Positions 16,686 through 24,709 of a stretch of DNA of 64,000 nt are shown here, piece after piece. Position numbers and translations under genes: made by a program. This DNA is from Anaerolineales bacterium (GTDB lineage: Bacteria > Chloroflexota > Anaerolineae > Anaerolineales > UBA11579). Where the stretch lies: the NCBI GenBank assembly GCA_025808555.1, contig CP075526.1:124001-188000 (forward strand). Direction: 5' to 3'. Each line of letters begins with the position of its first letter. Position 1 is the first letter of the stretch. The notes below the pieces were generated by a model, which searched no databases, had not been told where the DNA came from, and worked only from the letters and a program-made list of their open reading frames with translations.

Positions 16686-17135
16686 ATGCCCGCAAAGAAG
16701 ACCACCAAGAGCACCAGCGGCTTTACCGCCGAAGAGAAAGCCGCAATGAAAGAGCGCGCCCGTGAGCTGAAGGCGCAAGAAAAGTACGGGAACGACAAAG
16801 CCAAGAGCGAAAAAGACATGCTGGCGGCCATCGCCAAACTTGCGCCGAAAGACCGCGCTATGGCCACCCGTTTGCACGAGATCGTGATGAGGGCGGCGCC
16901 AGACCTGCTGCCCAAGACATGGTACGGCATGCCCGGTTACGCTACCAAAGAAGGCAAGAACATTTTCTTCTTCCAGCCTGCTGATAAGTTCGGCACGCGC
17001 TACGCTACCTTAGGCTTCAGCGATCTGGCCAAGCTGGATGACGGGAACATGTGGGCCAACGCCTTCGCCCTTTTGAAGATCACGCCCGCCGAAGAAGCCA
17101 AGATCATCAAGCTGATCAAGAAGGCGCTGAGCTAA
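16686..17135 (+). CDS. DUF1801-related protein (first copy)
   Basis: A 149-residue protein with a Lys/Ala-rich N-terminal tail (MPAKKTTKSTSG), a charged helix to about residue 40, and a DUF1801-like fold. Its marks are LHEIVMRAAPDLLPKTWYGMPGY, KNIFFFQPADKF and the C-terminal ITPAEEAKIIKLIKKAL. Function is unknown; relatives include YdhG-type proteins once called iron chaperones. An AGAGG ribosome site lies 5 bases before the ATG at 16686. The next gene begins with the same MPAKK sequence and starts 2 bases after this stop. Confidence 0.8.
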   Translation: MPAKKTTKSTSGFTAEEKAAMKERARELKAQEKYGNDKAKSEKDMLAAIAKLAPKDRAMATRLHEIVMRAAPDLLPKTWYGMPGYATKEGKNIFFFQPADKFGTRYATLGFSDLAKLDDGNMWANAFALLKITPAEEAKIIKLIKKALS

Positions 17136-17137
17136 GC

Positions 17138-17632
17138 ATGCCCGCAAAGAAGAGCGCCTCCAGAAAGCAGCCTGCGGCCAAAACCGCGGCTGGCAAGAAG
17201 CCAACCACGGCCCGCAAACCCAAGGCGCCGGCGGCCAACCCGAAGACGACCGCCAAAGAGATCAACGCCATCATCAAAGGCACCGAGGGATGGAAGGGCA
17301 AGAAGCTGACCGAGCTGCGCGCCGTCATCAGTAAGGCCGACCCGGCCCTGGTGGAAGAGGTCAAGTGGAAAATGCCCTCCAAGCCCGAAGGCGTGATCGT
17401 GTGGACACACAATGGCATTGTGTGCCACGCCGATGTGCTCAAGAGCGCGGTGCGTATCAACTTCCACAAGGGCAAGCAGCTCAAGGATCCCAAGAAGTTG
17501 TTCAACGCCCGCCTGGATAGCAGCGCTGTCCGCGCCATTGACTTTGGGGAAGAAGACAGCATCGACAAGGCCGCCCTCACCGCGCTGGTGACTGGCGCGG
17601 TGCGCCTGAACCCAGCCAAGACCAGCAAGTAG
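17138..17632 (+). CDS. DUF1801 protein (second copy)
   Basis: A 164-residue protein whose first 50 residues are a histone-H1-like Lys/Ala/Pro tail (KPTTARKPKAPAANPKTTAK). A DUF1801 domain follows: GWKGKKLTELRAVISKADP, VEEVKWKMPSKPEGVIVW, VRINFHKGKQL. The ATG at 17138 is 2 bases after the upstream stop. The tail may bind nucleic acid or simply be a flexible linker; the sequence does not decide. It is the last gene of the arsR operon before a hairpin. Confidence 0.8.
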   Translation: MPAKKSASRKQPAAKTAAGKKPTTARKPKAPAANPKTTAKEINAIIKGTEGWKGKKLTELRAVISKADPALVEEVKWKMPSKPEGVIVWTHNGIVCHADVLKSAVRINFHKGKQLKDPKKLFNARLDSSAVRAIDFGEEDSIDKAALTALVTGAVRLNPAKTSK

Positions 17633-17635
17633 CCT

Positions 17636-17667
17636 ACAGCCCGCCCAGCGTTCCGCTGGCGGGCTGT
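17636..17667 (+). terminator. Hairpin ending the arsR operon
   Basis: ACAGCCCGCC...AGCG pairs with CGCT...GGCGGGCTGT (one bulged C, TTC loop), 3 bases after the stop. The T-run is poor, so termination may be weak or factor-assisted. Confidence 0.6.
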
Positions 17668-17742
17668 CAAGGCATTGCCCCGACCCATCGCAGCAAAGAG
17701 GGTAAACTTCACCCCCTGCCAAACCCAGACCCAAGAGGAATC

Positions 17743-19974
17743 ATGCCTGAAGCCAGCCAAGACTTTATCCAGATCCGCGGTGCGCGCGAGAACAATCTCA
17801 AGGATATTGACGTACGCATCCCCAAGGACCAGATCACCATCTTTACCGGTGTGTCCGGCTCGGGCAAATCCTCGATCGTGTTCGATACCCTGGCCACCGA
17901 GGCGCAGCGCCAGCTCTACGAGACCTTCAGCATGTTCGTGCGCAACTTCCTGCCGCGCTATTCCCAGCCGGATGCCGATTCGATCGAGAACCTGAGCATG
18001 GCCATCGTGGTGGACCAAAAGCGCCTGGGCGGCGGCTCGCATTCCACCATGGGCACGATCACCGATATTTACACCGCCCTGCGCCTGCTGTTCTCGCGGG
18101 TGGGCAAGCCGTTCGTGGGCTATTCGAATGCGTTCTCGTTCAATGACCCGGCGGGCATGTGCCCGGAGTGCAACGGCTTCGGCCGCAAGTTGCAGCCGGC
18201 AATCAACAAGATCCTGGATATGAGCAAATCGCTCAACGAGGGCCCGATCCGCGTGCCCGGTTTCGGTAGCTGGGTCGGCCTGTACCAGACCAGCGGCTAC
18301 TTCGACAATGACAAGAAGCTCTCCAAATACACCAAGGACGAGATGGAGCTGCTGTTGCACGGCTCGGGGCGCAAGGTGAGCATGGGCGCCTTCAAAGCCA
18401 CGTATGAGGGCATCATCCTCAAGTTCACCAACTCCTACATCAAGCGTGACTTCAAGGCGCTCTCCGAGCGCACCCAGAAGCAAGTCGCGCCATACCTGGA
18501 AGAAGGCCCCTGCCCTGAGTGCAAAGGCGCCCGCCTCAACAAAGCCGTGCTGGGCTGCAAGATCGAGGGCTACAACATTGCCGAGATGGCGGCCATGGAA
18601 GTGGGCGAGCTGATCACGGTGCTCAAGGGTATCAAAGACCCGGTGGCCAAGCCGATCGTGCAGAGCCTGGTGGAGCGCCTGCAGCACGTGGTGGACATTG
18701 GCCTACAGTATCTGACCCTCAGCCGCGAGACCGACACCCTCTCCGGCGGCGAATCGCAGCGCATCAAGATGGTGAAGCACCTGAGCAGCAGCCTGGTGGA
18801 TGTGATGTTCGTGTTCGATGAGCCGAGCATCGGCCTGCACCCGCGGGACGTGCACCGCCTGAACGAGATGCTGCAAAAGCTGCGCGACAAGGGCAACACC
18901 GTGCTGGTAGTGGAACACGACCCCGACGTGATCCAGATCGCCGACCACATCATTGACGTGGGGCCGAAGGCCGGCAGTCAGGGCGGCGAGATCGTGTACG
19001 AAGGCAGCTATACCGGCCTGCTGAAGGCGGATACGCTCACCGGCCAGCATCTCAAGCAGAAGCTGCCGATCAAAAAAGTATTCCGAGAGGCCAAGAAGCA
19101 ATTCAAGCTGAGCAATGTGAGCGTCAACAATCTCAAGAAGGTCAGCGTGAATGTCCCGGCTGGGGTGTTCACCGCTGTGACCGGCGTGGCCGGCTCTGGC
19201 AAGAGTTCGCTGATCAACCAGGCCTTCGTTGAGGCTTATCCCGAAGCGATCGTGATCGACCAGTCGGCGGTGGGCGCCAACTCGCGCTCCAACCCGGCCA
19301 CCTATACCGGCATCATGGACGATATCCGCAAGGCCTTCGCCACCGCCAACAAGGTGAACGCCGGCCTATTCAGCTTCAACTCCAAAGGCGCCTGCGAGAA
19401 TTGCCAGGGCCTCGGCGTGGTGTACACCGACCTGTCATTCTTCGACGTGGTCAAGTCGCCCTGCGAGATCTGCAACGGCAAGCGCTTTAAGGACGAGGTG
19501 CTGGCTTACAAGCTGGACGGCAAATCCATCGCCGATGTGCTGGAGATGACCGTCCAGCAGGCATTGGCGCACTTCACCCAGCCTGAGATCACGCGCCGCC
19601 TGCAGGCGATGAGCGATGTGGGCCTGACTTACCTCAAGCTGGGCCAGCCGCTCAACACACTCTCGGGTGGCGAGTGCCAGCGCATCAAGCTGGCCAGCGA
19701 GCTGCACAAAGAAGGCAGTCTGTACGTAATGGACGAGCCGACCACCGGCCTGCACATGTCGGATACGGCCCACCTGCTGGAGATCATCAACCGCCTAGTG
19801 GACGGCGGCAACACGGTGATCGTGATCGAGCACAATATGGACGTGGTGCGCAACGCTGACTGGATCATTGACATGGGGCCAGAGGGCGGCAGCCGCGGCG
19901 GCCAGGTGCTCTTCGAGGGCACGCCTGCGGAGTTGAAGAAGGCCAAGGGGACGATCACGAGTAAGTATATTTAG
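17743..19974 (+). CDS. UvrA-like ABC ATPase without UvrB-binding domain
   Basis: A 743-residue twin-cassette ABC ATPase of the UvrA class. Walker A motifs are GVSGSGKSS near residue 35 and GVAGSGKSS near 480. Signatures are LSGGESQRIK and LSGGECQRIK; Walker B are VFDEPSIGLHPRD and VMDEPTTGLHMSD. The C-terminal zinc module CENC...CEIC is intact. The roughly 150-200-residue UvrB-interaction and insertion regions of standard UvrA (about 940 residues) are missing, as in UvrA2/DrrC-type proteins linked to resistance to DNA-binding drugs. It is therefore unlikely to be the main excision-repair UvrA. An AAGAGG ribosome site precedes the ATG. Confidence 0.9.
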   Translation: MPEASQDFIQIRGARENNLKDIDVRIPKDQITIFTGVSGSGKSSIVFDTLATEAQRQLYETFSMFVRNFLPRYSQPDADSIENLSMAIVVDQKRLGGGSHSTMGTITDIYTALRLLFSRVGKPFVGYSNAFSFNDPAGMCPECNGFGRKLQPAINKILDMSKSLNEGPIRVPGFGSWVGLYQTSGYFDNDKKLSKYTKDEMELLLHGSGRKVSMGAFKATYEGIILKFTNSYIKRDFKALSERTQKQVAPYLEEGPCPECKGARLNKAVLGCKIEGYNIAEMAAMEVGELITVLKGIKDPVAKPIVQSLVERLQHVVDIGLQYLTLSRETDTLSGGESQRIKMVKHLSSSLVDVMFVFDEPSIGLHPRDVHRLNEMLQKLRDKGNTVLVVEHDPDVIQIADHIIDVGPKAGSQGGEIVYEGSYTGLLKADTLTGQHLKQKLPIKKVFREAKKQFKLSNVSVNNLKKVSVNVPAGVFTAVTGVAGSGKSSLINQAFVEAYPEAIVIDQSAVGANSRSNPATYTGIMDDIRKAFATANKVNAGLFSFNSKGACENCQGLGVVYTDLSFFDVVKSPCEICNGKRFKDEVLAYKLDGKSIADVLEMTVQQALAHFTQPEITRRLQAMSDVGLTYLKLGQPLNTLSGGECQRIKLASELHKEGSLYVMDEPTTGLHMSDTAHLLEIINRLVDGGNTVIVIEHNMDVVRNADWIIDMGPEGGSRGGQVLFEGTPAELKKAKGTITSKYI

Positions 19975-19984
19975 GTGGCAATGA

Positions 19985-20014
19985 GGAGTGAGCAGCCCAC
20001 TCCAGTGTTTTTTT
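19985..20014 (+). terminator. Terminator of the UvrA-like gene
   Basis: GGAGTG and CACTCC arms with a 7-base loop, then AGTG and seven T, 11 bases after the stop. Confidence 0.75.
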
Positions 20015-20043
20015 CGCTGCTTACTTAAGTTGATACAAACCGC

Positions 20044-20071
20044 GTAGGGGCGCAGCATGCTGCGCCCCTAC
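20044..20071. repeat. Perfect 28-base palindrome
   Basis: GTAGGGGCGCAGCA is followed immediately by its exact reverse complement. With no loop and no T-run it is not a terminator; it looks like an extragenic palindromic element. Confidence 0.7.
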
Positions 20072-20086
20072 TAGTATCATCATCAC

Positions 20087-20211
20087 CCCGTCATCGCGAG
20101 CCACGCTACGTAGCAGAGCATGAAGCAATCCCCCAAGCTTCTGAGAGAACAATCCTGGAGATTGCTTCGTTTTTCAGCGGCTGCGCCGCCTCACGTCCTC
20201 GCAATGACGGG
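20087..20211. repeat. MITE-like 125-base palindromic element
   Basis: Terminal inverted repeats CCCGTCATCGCGAG and CTCGCAATGACGGG match at 13 of 14 positions. Internal arms GAAGCAATC and GATTGCTTC pair as well. The wording matches the widespread GTCATTGCGAG...GAAGCAATC class of bacterial interspersed repeats. Confidence 0.65.
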
Positions 20212-20221
20212 CAACATGCTG

Positions 20222-21286
20222 CTATTGCCGCTTACTCTCCTCCCACAGCGCGTTCATCTCGTCCAGCGTTAGCGCGCTCAGCGGGCGCCTTTGCGCCCGC
20301 GCTCCGGCTTCCACAAACGCGAAGCGTTTGCGGAAGCGGGCATTGGCCGCCCGCAGGGCCGCCTCGGCATCGATCTTGAGCCAGCGCGATAAATTCACCA
20401 GCGCGAATAGGATGTCGCCGAACTCAGCTTCTTGTTCGGGGGAACCGGCCGCTTCAACGCGGAACTCCTGGATCTCCTCAGTTACATCACCCAGCACGCC
20501 TTCCAGGTTCGGCCACTCAAAGCCCACACGGGCAGCGCGGCTGGTGTAGGCCTCGGCCTGGCTGAGCGCAGGCAGGGCCGCCGACACACCATCCAGCAAG
20601 CCCTTCTCGGTCCCCTTTTCCTTGCGCTCGGCCGCCTTCAGGTTCTCCCAATTGGCGATGACCGCCTCGGCGTCACCCAGCTCCACATCACCGAACACGT
20701 GCGGGTGGCGGGCGATCAGCTTGGTGATGATGCCGTGCAGCACATCCGCCATACGGAACTCGCCGGCCTCGCTGGCGATCTGGGCGTGCAAAGCCACCTG
20801 CACCATCAGATCGCCGAATTCCTCCTGCATGGCCTTCGGGTCGTTGGCGTCCAGCGCGTCCACCACCTCATAGGTCTCTTCGATCAGATTGCGGCGCAGG
20901 CTCTGGTGGGTCTGCTCGCGGTCCCAAGGGCAGCCGTCGGGGGCCCGCAGGTGAGCGATCAACTCTTGGAATTCTTCGAGCGAGGTGTTGGGGCCGAGGG
21001 GCGGAATATACACGCTGGCTGGGTAGGCAGGCCGCACGCTGGCCAGCTCGGCCAGCGTGGTTGCCTGGCTGTCGAGTTGGAGCCTGTGCGCCGGCGGGTA
21101 CACCAGTAGCATTAGCGCGTGCACCTTGGCCAACAGTTCAGCGGAGTCTATGCCATGGATCAAGGCGGGCATATGCGGCGGGAAAGTGGGATGGTATTGC
21201 GCGGCCATGGTCGGCGCATAGATAAGGCTTAGGTTTTGGGTCGTCGCGTCGGGTAGCTTAGCGAGCAGGGATGCAATATCAGTCAT
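20222..21286 (-). CDS. mazG: Nucleoside triphosphate pyrophosphohydrolase MazG with N-terminal extension
   Basis: MazG hydrolyses NTPs/dNTPs to monophosphates and pyrophosphate, cleaning non-canonical nucleotides or lowering stress signals. The 354 residues carry a double MazG core from about residue 112. Its marks are LRAPDGCPWDREQTHQSLRRNLIEETYEVVDALD and the metal-binding EEFGDLMVQVALH; the second repeat has EAEFGDILFALVNLSRW. The first 110 residues resemble the tail of a tetrapyrrole-methylase domain, which precedes MazG in YabN-type proteins, but are too short for the whole domain. The ATG at 21286 is favoured; a GTG lies two codons upstream. A TATCAT box is 7 bases before it, with no ribosome site. 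Confidence 0.88.
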   Translation of the reverse strand: MTDIASLLAKLPDATTQNLSLIYAPTMAAQYHPTFPPHMPALIHGIDSAELLAKVHALMLLVYPPAHRLQLDSQATTLAELASVRPAYPASVYIPPLGPNTSLEEFQELIAHLRAPDGCPWDREQTHQSLRRNLIEETYEVVDALDANDPKAMQEEFGDLMVQVALHAQIASEAGEFRMADVLHGIITKLIARHPHVFGDVELGDAEAVIANWENLKAAERKEKGTEKGLLDGVSAALPALSQAEAYTSRAARVGFEWPNLEGVLGDVTEEIQEFRVEAAGSPEQEAEFGDILFALVNLSRWLKIDAEAALRAANARFRKRFAFVEAGARAQRRPLSALTLDEMNALWEESKRQ

Positions 21287-21293
21287 GGGCACG

Positions 21294-21299
21294 ATGATA
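21294..21299 (-). promoter_or_regulatory. -10 box of mazG, leaderless arrangement
   Basis: TATCAT on the minus strand ends 7 bases before the ATG. No ribosome site and no good -35. Confidence 0.4.
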
Positions 21300-21375
21300 C
21301 ACCTACTATTCGCCTATCATTCCGAACGGGTTTATAAACCCACATCAGATCGCTGTATCCGGATTAGTGAGGAAT

Positions 21376-21450
21376 CCTTGCTGGCATATCTTCCATGCAG
21401 CGCGTGGTCTGCCGAACAGCCAGCGAGGATCCCTCGCTGCGCTCGGGAAG
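21376..21450. repeat. Degenerate extragenic repeat
   Basis: CCTTGCTGGC and GCCAGCGAGG form near-perfect inverted arms, followed by a CCCTCGCTGCGCTCGGGA segment typical of dispersed bacterial repeats. It lies between the mazG start and the rpsI terminator. Confidence 0.4.
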
Positions 21451-21462
21451 CACAAGTGGCAT

Positions 21463-21493
21463 AAAAAAACCGCTGCTTTCGCTGCGGTTTTTT
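21463..21493 (-). terminator. Terminator of the ribosomal gene block (after rpsI)
   Basis: CCGC and GCGG arms around an AGCGAAAGCA loop, with a long A tract before and T tract after, 15 bases downstream of the rpsI stop on the minus strand. It works in either direction by sequence. Confidence 0.8.
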
Positions 21494-21507
21494 GTTTGAG
21501 CTTGAAA

Positions 21508-21900
21508 CTAGCGCTTCGTATAGGTCGGGGCCTTGCGAGCGCGCTTGAGGCCGGGTTTCTTGCGTTCCTTGGCACGCGCATCACGGCGCAGGTGCTGGTT
21601 CTTGGCCATGGCCGGGTGGTAATCCGGGTTCATCTTGACCAAAGCACGCGCCAGGCCCATGCGCACTGCGCCGGCCTGGCCGGTGCGGCCGCCGCCGCGC
21701 ACGATCACGCTCACGTCCACGGTGCCGGCGGCAGTCGCGTCCTGCAGCACGCCCTGGATCAGGGCCGCATCACCAATACGCGGGAAGTATTCGTCCAACG
21801 GCTTGCCGTTGACCATGAAAGCTCCGGCGCCGCTCATCACGCGCACGCGGGCGCTGCTGGTCTTGCGGCGGCCAACGCCTTCGTAAAATTGTTCAGCCAT
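21508..21900 (-). CDS. rpsI: 30S ribosomal protein S9 (uS9)
   Basis: A component of the 30S head whose C-terminal tail reaches the P-site tRNA. The 130 residues include the opening YEGVGRRKTSSARVRV, the core RGGGRTGQAGAVRMGLARAL and the invariant tail RKAPTYTKR. It is the last gene of the alpha-operon extension, 12 bases after rplM, and is followed by a strong terminator. The S13-S11-rpoA-L17-truA-L13-S9 order is typical of Firmicutes and related phyla. Confidence 0.98.
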   Translation of the reverse strand: MAEQFYEGVGRRKTSSARVRVMSGAGAFMVNGKPLDEYFPRIGDAALIQGVLQDATAAGTVDVSVIVRGGGRTGQAGAVRMGLARALVKMNPDYHPAMAKNQHLRRDARAKERKKPGLKRARKAPTYTKR

Positions 21901-21912
21901 AACTCTCCTACC

Positions 21913-22350
21913 TTACTTCACAGCCAGCGGCTGCGGTTTCTGGGCGGTGTGCGGGTGCTCACTGCCGGCGTAGATCTTCAGTTTCTTGATCAGCTGGCGA
22001 CCCAGTCTGTTGTGCGGCAACATGCCCCACACCGCTTCCTGGATCACGCGGTCAGGGTGAGTCTCCAGCATGCGGCGCAGGCTGGTCTCCTTGAGGCCAC
22101 CCTGGAAACCGCTATAGCGGTAATAGGTCTTGTCAGTCATCTTGGTGCCGGTCACCGTGATCTGGCCGCAGTTCAGCACGATCACTGCATCACCCAGGTC
22201 AACCCCGGGAGTGTACTCAGGGCGATGCTTGCCCAGCAGAACGGAAGCAATGCGGGAAGCCAGGCGGCCCAAATTCTGACCGGCGGCATCCACAATGTAC
22301 CATTGGCCTTCAACATCACCCGCTTTGGGATAATAGCTTTTTTGTTGCAT
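21913..22350 (-). CDS. rplM: 50S ribosomal protein L13 (uL13)
   Basis: An early-assembly protein of the large subunit that binds 23S rRNA. The 145 residues carry WYIVDAAGQNLGRLASRIASVLLGKHRPEYTP, GDAVIVLNC and AVWGMLPHNRLGRQLIKKLKIYAG. A modest ribosome site precedes the ATG. Transcribed with rpsI, as in most bacteria, and separated from truA by 83 bases with no promoter I can defend. Confidence 0.98.
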   Translation of the reverse strand: MQQKSYYPKAGDVEGQWYIVDAAGQNLGRLASRIASVLLGKHRPEYTPGVDLGDAVIVLNCGQITVTGTKMTDKTYYRYSGFQGGLKETSLRRMLETHPDRVIQEAVWGMLPHNRLGRQLIKKLKIYAGSEHPHTAQKPQPLAVK

Positions 22351-22433
22351 CCTAATCCTCAGTTCCTTATTTCATCTCGTAACTGCTTCAGCAGCAGCTT
22401 CCTGCATCGCCGGCGGCATGTGCTCCGCCTACG

Positions 22434-23192
22434 CTAATACTCTACCTTGGTCAGCGCCAACCCCTGCGGGGGCGCCAATTCTCGCACACGCTGCATAGCC
22501 TGCAACGCGGCTTTCACTGCATCTGGCTGAGCCAGGCCCTGCCCCACCTTCACTTGCAGGCCCACCATGCGGCGGACCATGTGATAGAGGAAGGCATTGC
22601 CAGTCACCTCGAAGACGAATTCGTCTCCGTCTGCCCGCCAAGCGGCGGCATGCACGCGCCGTACCGTGTGGCCACCCTTTTGCGGGGCGCTGCCGAAGGC
22701 GGCGAAGTCGTGCTCGCCACGCAACTGCCGGGCGGCGTGCTGCAGCCGCCGCAGTTGCGGCGCCGGCCACACCCGCCATGCAAGCCCCTCCCGAAGTGGG
22801 TCTCGCTGCGGTTGGCAGTAGATGCGGTAGCGGTAGCTGCGCTTGCGCGCATCATAGCGCGGGTGAAAATCACCCGCCGCCACGCTCACCGCATGCACGG
22901 CCACATCCGGCGGCAGCTTGGCATTAAGCGCCTTTTGCAAGCTCTCCGTGGAGTGTTTCCATTCCAGGTCAAAGGCAGCTACCTGGCCGCTGGCGTGCAC
23001 GCCGGCGTCCGTGCGGCCGGCGATCAGTAGTGACCGCCCAGCCCAGCCAAGGGTGCGCAGGGCTTCTTCCAGCACGGCCTGTACGCTGCGGCCGCGAGCC
23101 TGGCGTTGCATTCCACTGAATGCGGCGCCATGGTAAGCCAGAATAACTTTGTAACGTTCTATCTCCACCTCAACAGGCTGGTGGATATGCAT
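22434..23192 (-). CDS. truA: tRNA pseudouridine synthase A
   Basis: TruA isomerises uridines 38-40 in the anticodon stem. The 252 residues contain the catalytic Asp in AGRTDAGVHASGQVAAF, the opening YKVILAYHGAAFSGMQRQ and the C-terminal FLYHMVRRMVG. The ATG at 23192 is assumed; a GTG two codons upstream (23198) is equally possible, and neither has a clear ribosome site. It lies between rplQ and rplM, a common location. Confidence 0.95.
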   Translation of the reverse strand: MHIHQPVEVEIERYKVILAYHGAAFSGMQRQARGRSVQAVLEEALRTLGWAGRSLLIAGRTDAGVHASGQVAAFDLEWKHSTESLQKALNAKLPPDVAVHAVSVAAGDFHPRYDARKRSYRYRIYCQPQRDPLREGLAWRVWPAPQLRRLQHAARQLRGEHDFAAFGSAPQKGGHTVRRVHAAAWRADGDEFVFEVTGNAFLYHMVRRMVGLQVKVGQGLAQPDAVKAALQAMQRVRELAPPQGLALTKVEY

Positions 23193-23218
23193 CGGCACAA
23201 ATGCCGGACATAACGATC

Positions 23219-23596
23219 TTAGTCGACCAGCTCCAGCAGAACCATGGGAGCGCGGTCGCCCTCACGCTGGCCGAGCTTGGTCAGGCGGGTGTAACCGCCC
23301 TTGCGCTCGGTAAAACGGGGGGCAATATCGTCAAACAACTTCTTGACGATCTTGGCGTCGTTCAAGCGCGAGGCCGCCAGGCGGCGGGCATGCACCTTGG
23401 CCGAGGCAGCCTCAGCGGCGTTGCCCTTCTTGGCCAGGGTGATCAGGCGCTCGGCCTGGCCACGGATGGCCTCAGCCTTGGCGCGGGTGGTGGTGATGCG
23501 CTCGTGCTCGAACAGCTGCTTCACCAGGATGCGGCGCAGCGCGGTGCGGGCGCCGACATGGCGGCTGAGTTTCTTGCCTGCTACTTTGTGACGCAT
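23219..23596 (-). CDS. rplQ: 50S ribosomal protein L17 (bL17)
   Basis: A bacterial-specific 50S protein near the exit tunnel. The 125 residues start MRHKVAGKKLSRHVGARTALRRILVKQLFEHERITTT-like and end with DRAPMVLLELVD. The central insertion (AAEAASAKVHARRLAASRLND) is Ala-rich. It follows rpoA by 3 bases, the standard alpha-operon arrangement. Confidence 0.97.
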   Translation of the reverse strand: MRHKVAGKKLSRHVGARTALRRILVKQLFEHERITTTRAKAEAIRGQAERLITLAKKGNAAEAASAKVHARRLAASRLNDAKIVKKLFDDIAPRFTERKGGYTRLTKLGQREGDRAPMVLLELVD

Positions 23597-23599
23597 GCT

Positions 23600-24589
23600 C
23601 TATTCACCTTCTCCATCTGCAGCAGAGGGCGCCTTGGCGTCCTGGGGCATGTAGCCCTTCTCCTGCATTTTCTCTACCAATTCATCCATGCTCTTGTCGC
23701 CAAAGTTGCGGATCGACATCACCGCATCCAGGCCCTTGTCGAGCAGTTCCATCACCTCGCCCACGGTGGTGATGCCGGCGCGCTTCAGGGAGTTGAATAC
23801 GCGCACCGAAAGATCGAGGTTCTCGATCGGGGTGTCATACACCTCGCTGGAGAGGCGGTTGTCGGTGACAACCTTCTCCGGCGCGGGGCTAAGGGCAATC
23901 TCCTTCACGCCGGCAATGTGGCGCAGGTGCTCGATCAAGATGCCGGCCGAGGTGCTCAGCGCCTCTTCAGGGCGCACCGTGCCATCGGTCCAGATTTCCA
24001 TAATCAGCTTGTCATAGTTGGTGCTCTGGCCTACGCGGGCCTGGGTCACTTCCCAGTTCACGCGGCGCACCGGGGTGTAGATGGCGTCCACCGGCAGTTC
24101 GCCGATCGGCAGCTTGCCGGCTCGCTCGTTGGCTGGGGAGTAGCCACGGCCGCGCTCTACGGTCAGCTCGATCTGCAGCTTGGTCTTGCTGCTGTCCGAG
24201 GTGAACAGGTACAGGTCAGGATTGACGATCTCAACCTCGGCCGGCGCAATAATATCGGCGGCGGTCACGGTGCCCTCACCCTTCACTTCCAGGTGCATGC
24301 GGCTGGTCTCGCCCTCATGCAGTATCAGGCGCACCTGCTTGAGCTGCAGCATGATCTGGATGACATCCTCGCGGATGCCAGGGATCTGGCTGTACTCATG
24401 CTGGGCGTCCGTCACGCGGATGGAGGTGATGGCCGCACCCTCCAGCGAGGAGAGCAGCACACGGCGCAGCGAGTTGCCAAGCGTGTGTCCATAGCCGCGC
24501 TCCAGCGGGGCAATGGCAAACTTTCCATAATTACGAGCCTCCGCTTCACGCTCAATGCGGGGCGTCACCATATTGCTTAGTACGATCAC
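23600..24589 (-). CDS. rpoA: RNA polymerase subunit alpha
   Basis: Alpha forms the dimer on which RNA polymerase assembles and contacts activators and UP elements. The 329 residues include the N-terminal domain (FAIAPLERGYGHTLGNSLRRVLLSSLEGAAI), the beta-contact region and the C-terminal domain from about residue 245 (IENLDLSVRVFNSLKRAGITTVGEVMEL, IRNFGDKSMDEL). I chose the GTG at 24589 because GGAAGGA lies 8 bases upstream; the open frame reaches 24661 without a ribosome site. rpsD, usually just upstream, is absent. Confidence 0.96.
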   Translation of the reverse strand: MIVLSNMVTPRIEREAEARNYGKFAIAPLERGYGHTLGNSLRRVLLSSLEGAAITSIRVTDAQHEYSQIPGIREDVIQIMLQLKQVRLILHEGETSRMHLEVKGEGTVTAADIIAPAEVEIVNPDLYLFTSDSSKTKLQIELTVERGRGYSPANERAGKLPIGELPVDAIYTPVRRVNWEVTQARVGQSTNYDKLIMEIWTDGTVRPEEALSTSAGILIEHLRHIAGVKEIALSPAPEKVVTDNRLSSEVYDTPIENLDLSVRVFNSLKRAGITTVGEVMELLDKGLDAVMSIRNFGDKSMDELVEKMQEKGYMPQDAKAPSAADGEGE

Positions 24590-24709
24590 AGTTTCATTCC
24601 TTCCCCAGCCAGGCGGCTGGCCCTGCAGCGCAGAGCTGACCACCGGGTGAGTTCTACGCAACCACCCGCATGCTGCGGGCTACCCGTTTACAACGGGGGC
24701 TGCGTTTGA
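24590..24709 (-). other. rpsK-rpoA intergenic region where rpsD is usually found
   Basis: These 120 bases hold only short hairpins (CCCGTT/AACGGG and ACCCGCA/TGCGGGT) and the rpoA ribosome site. No remnant of an S4 gene is readable in any frame. Confidence 0.6.
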
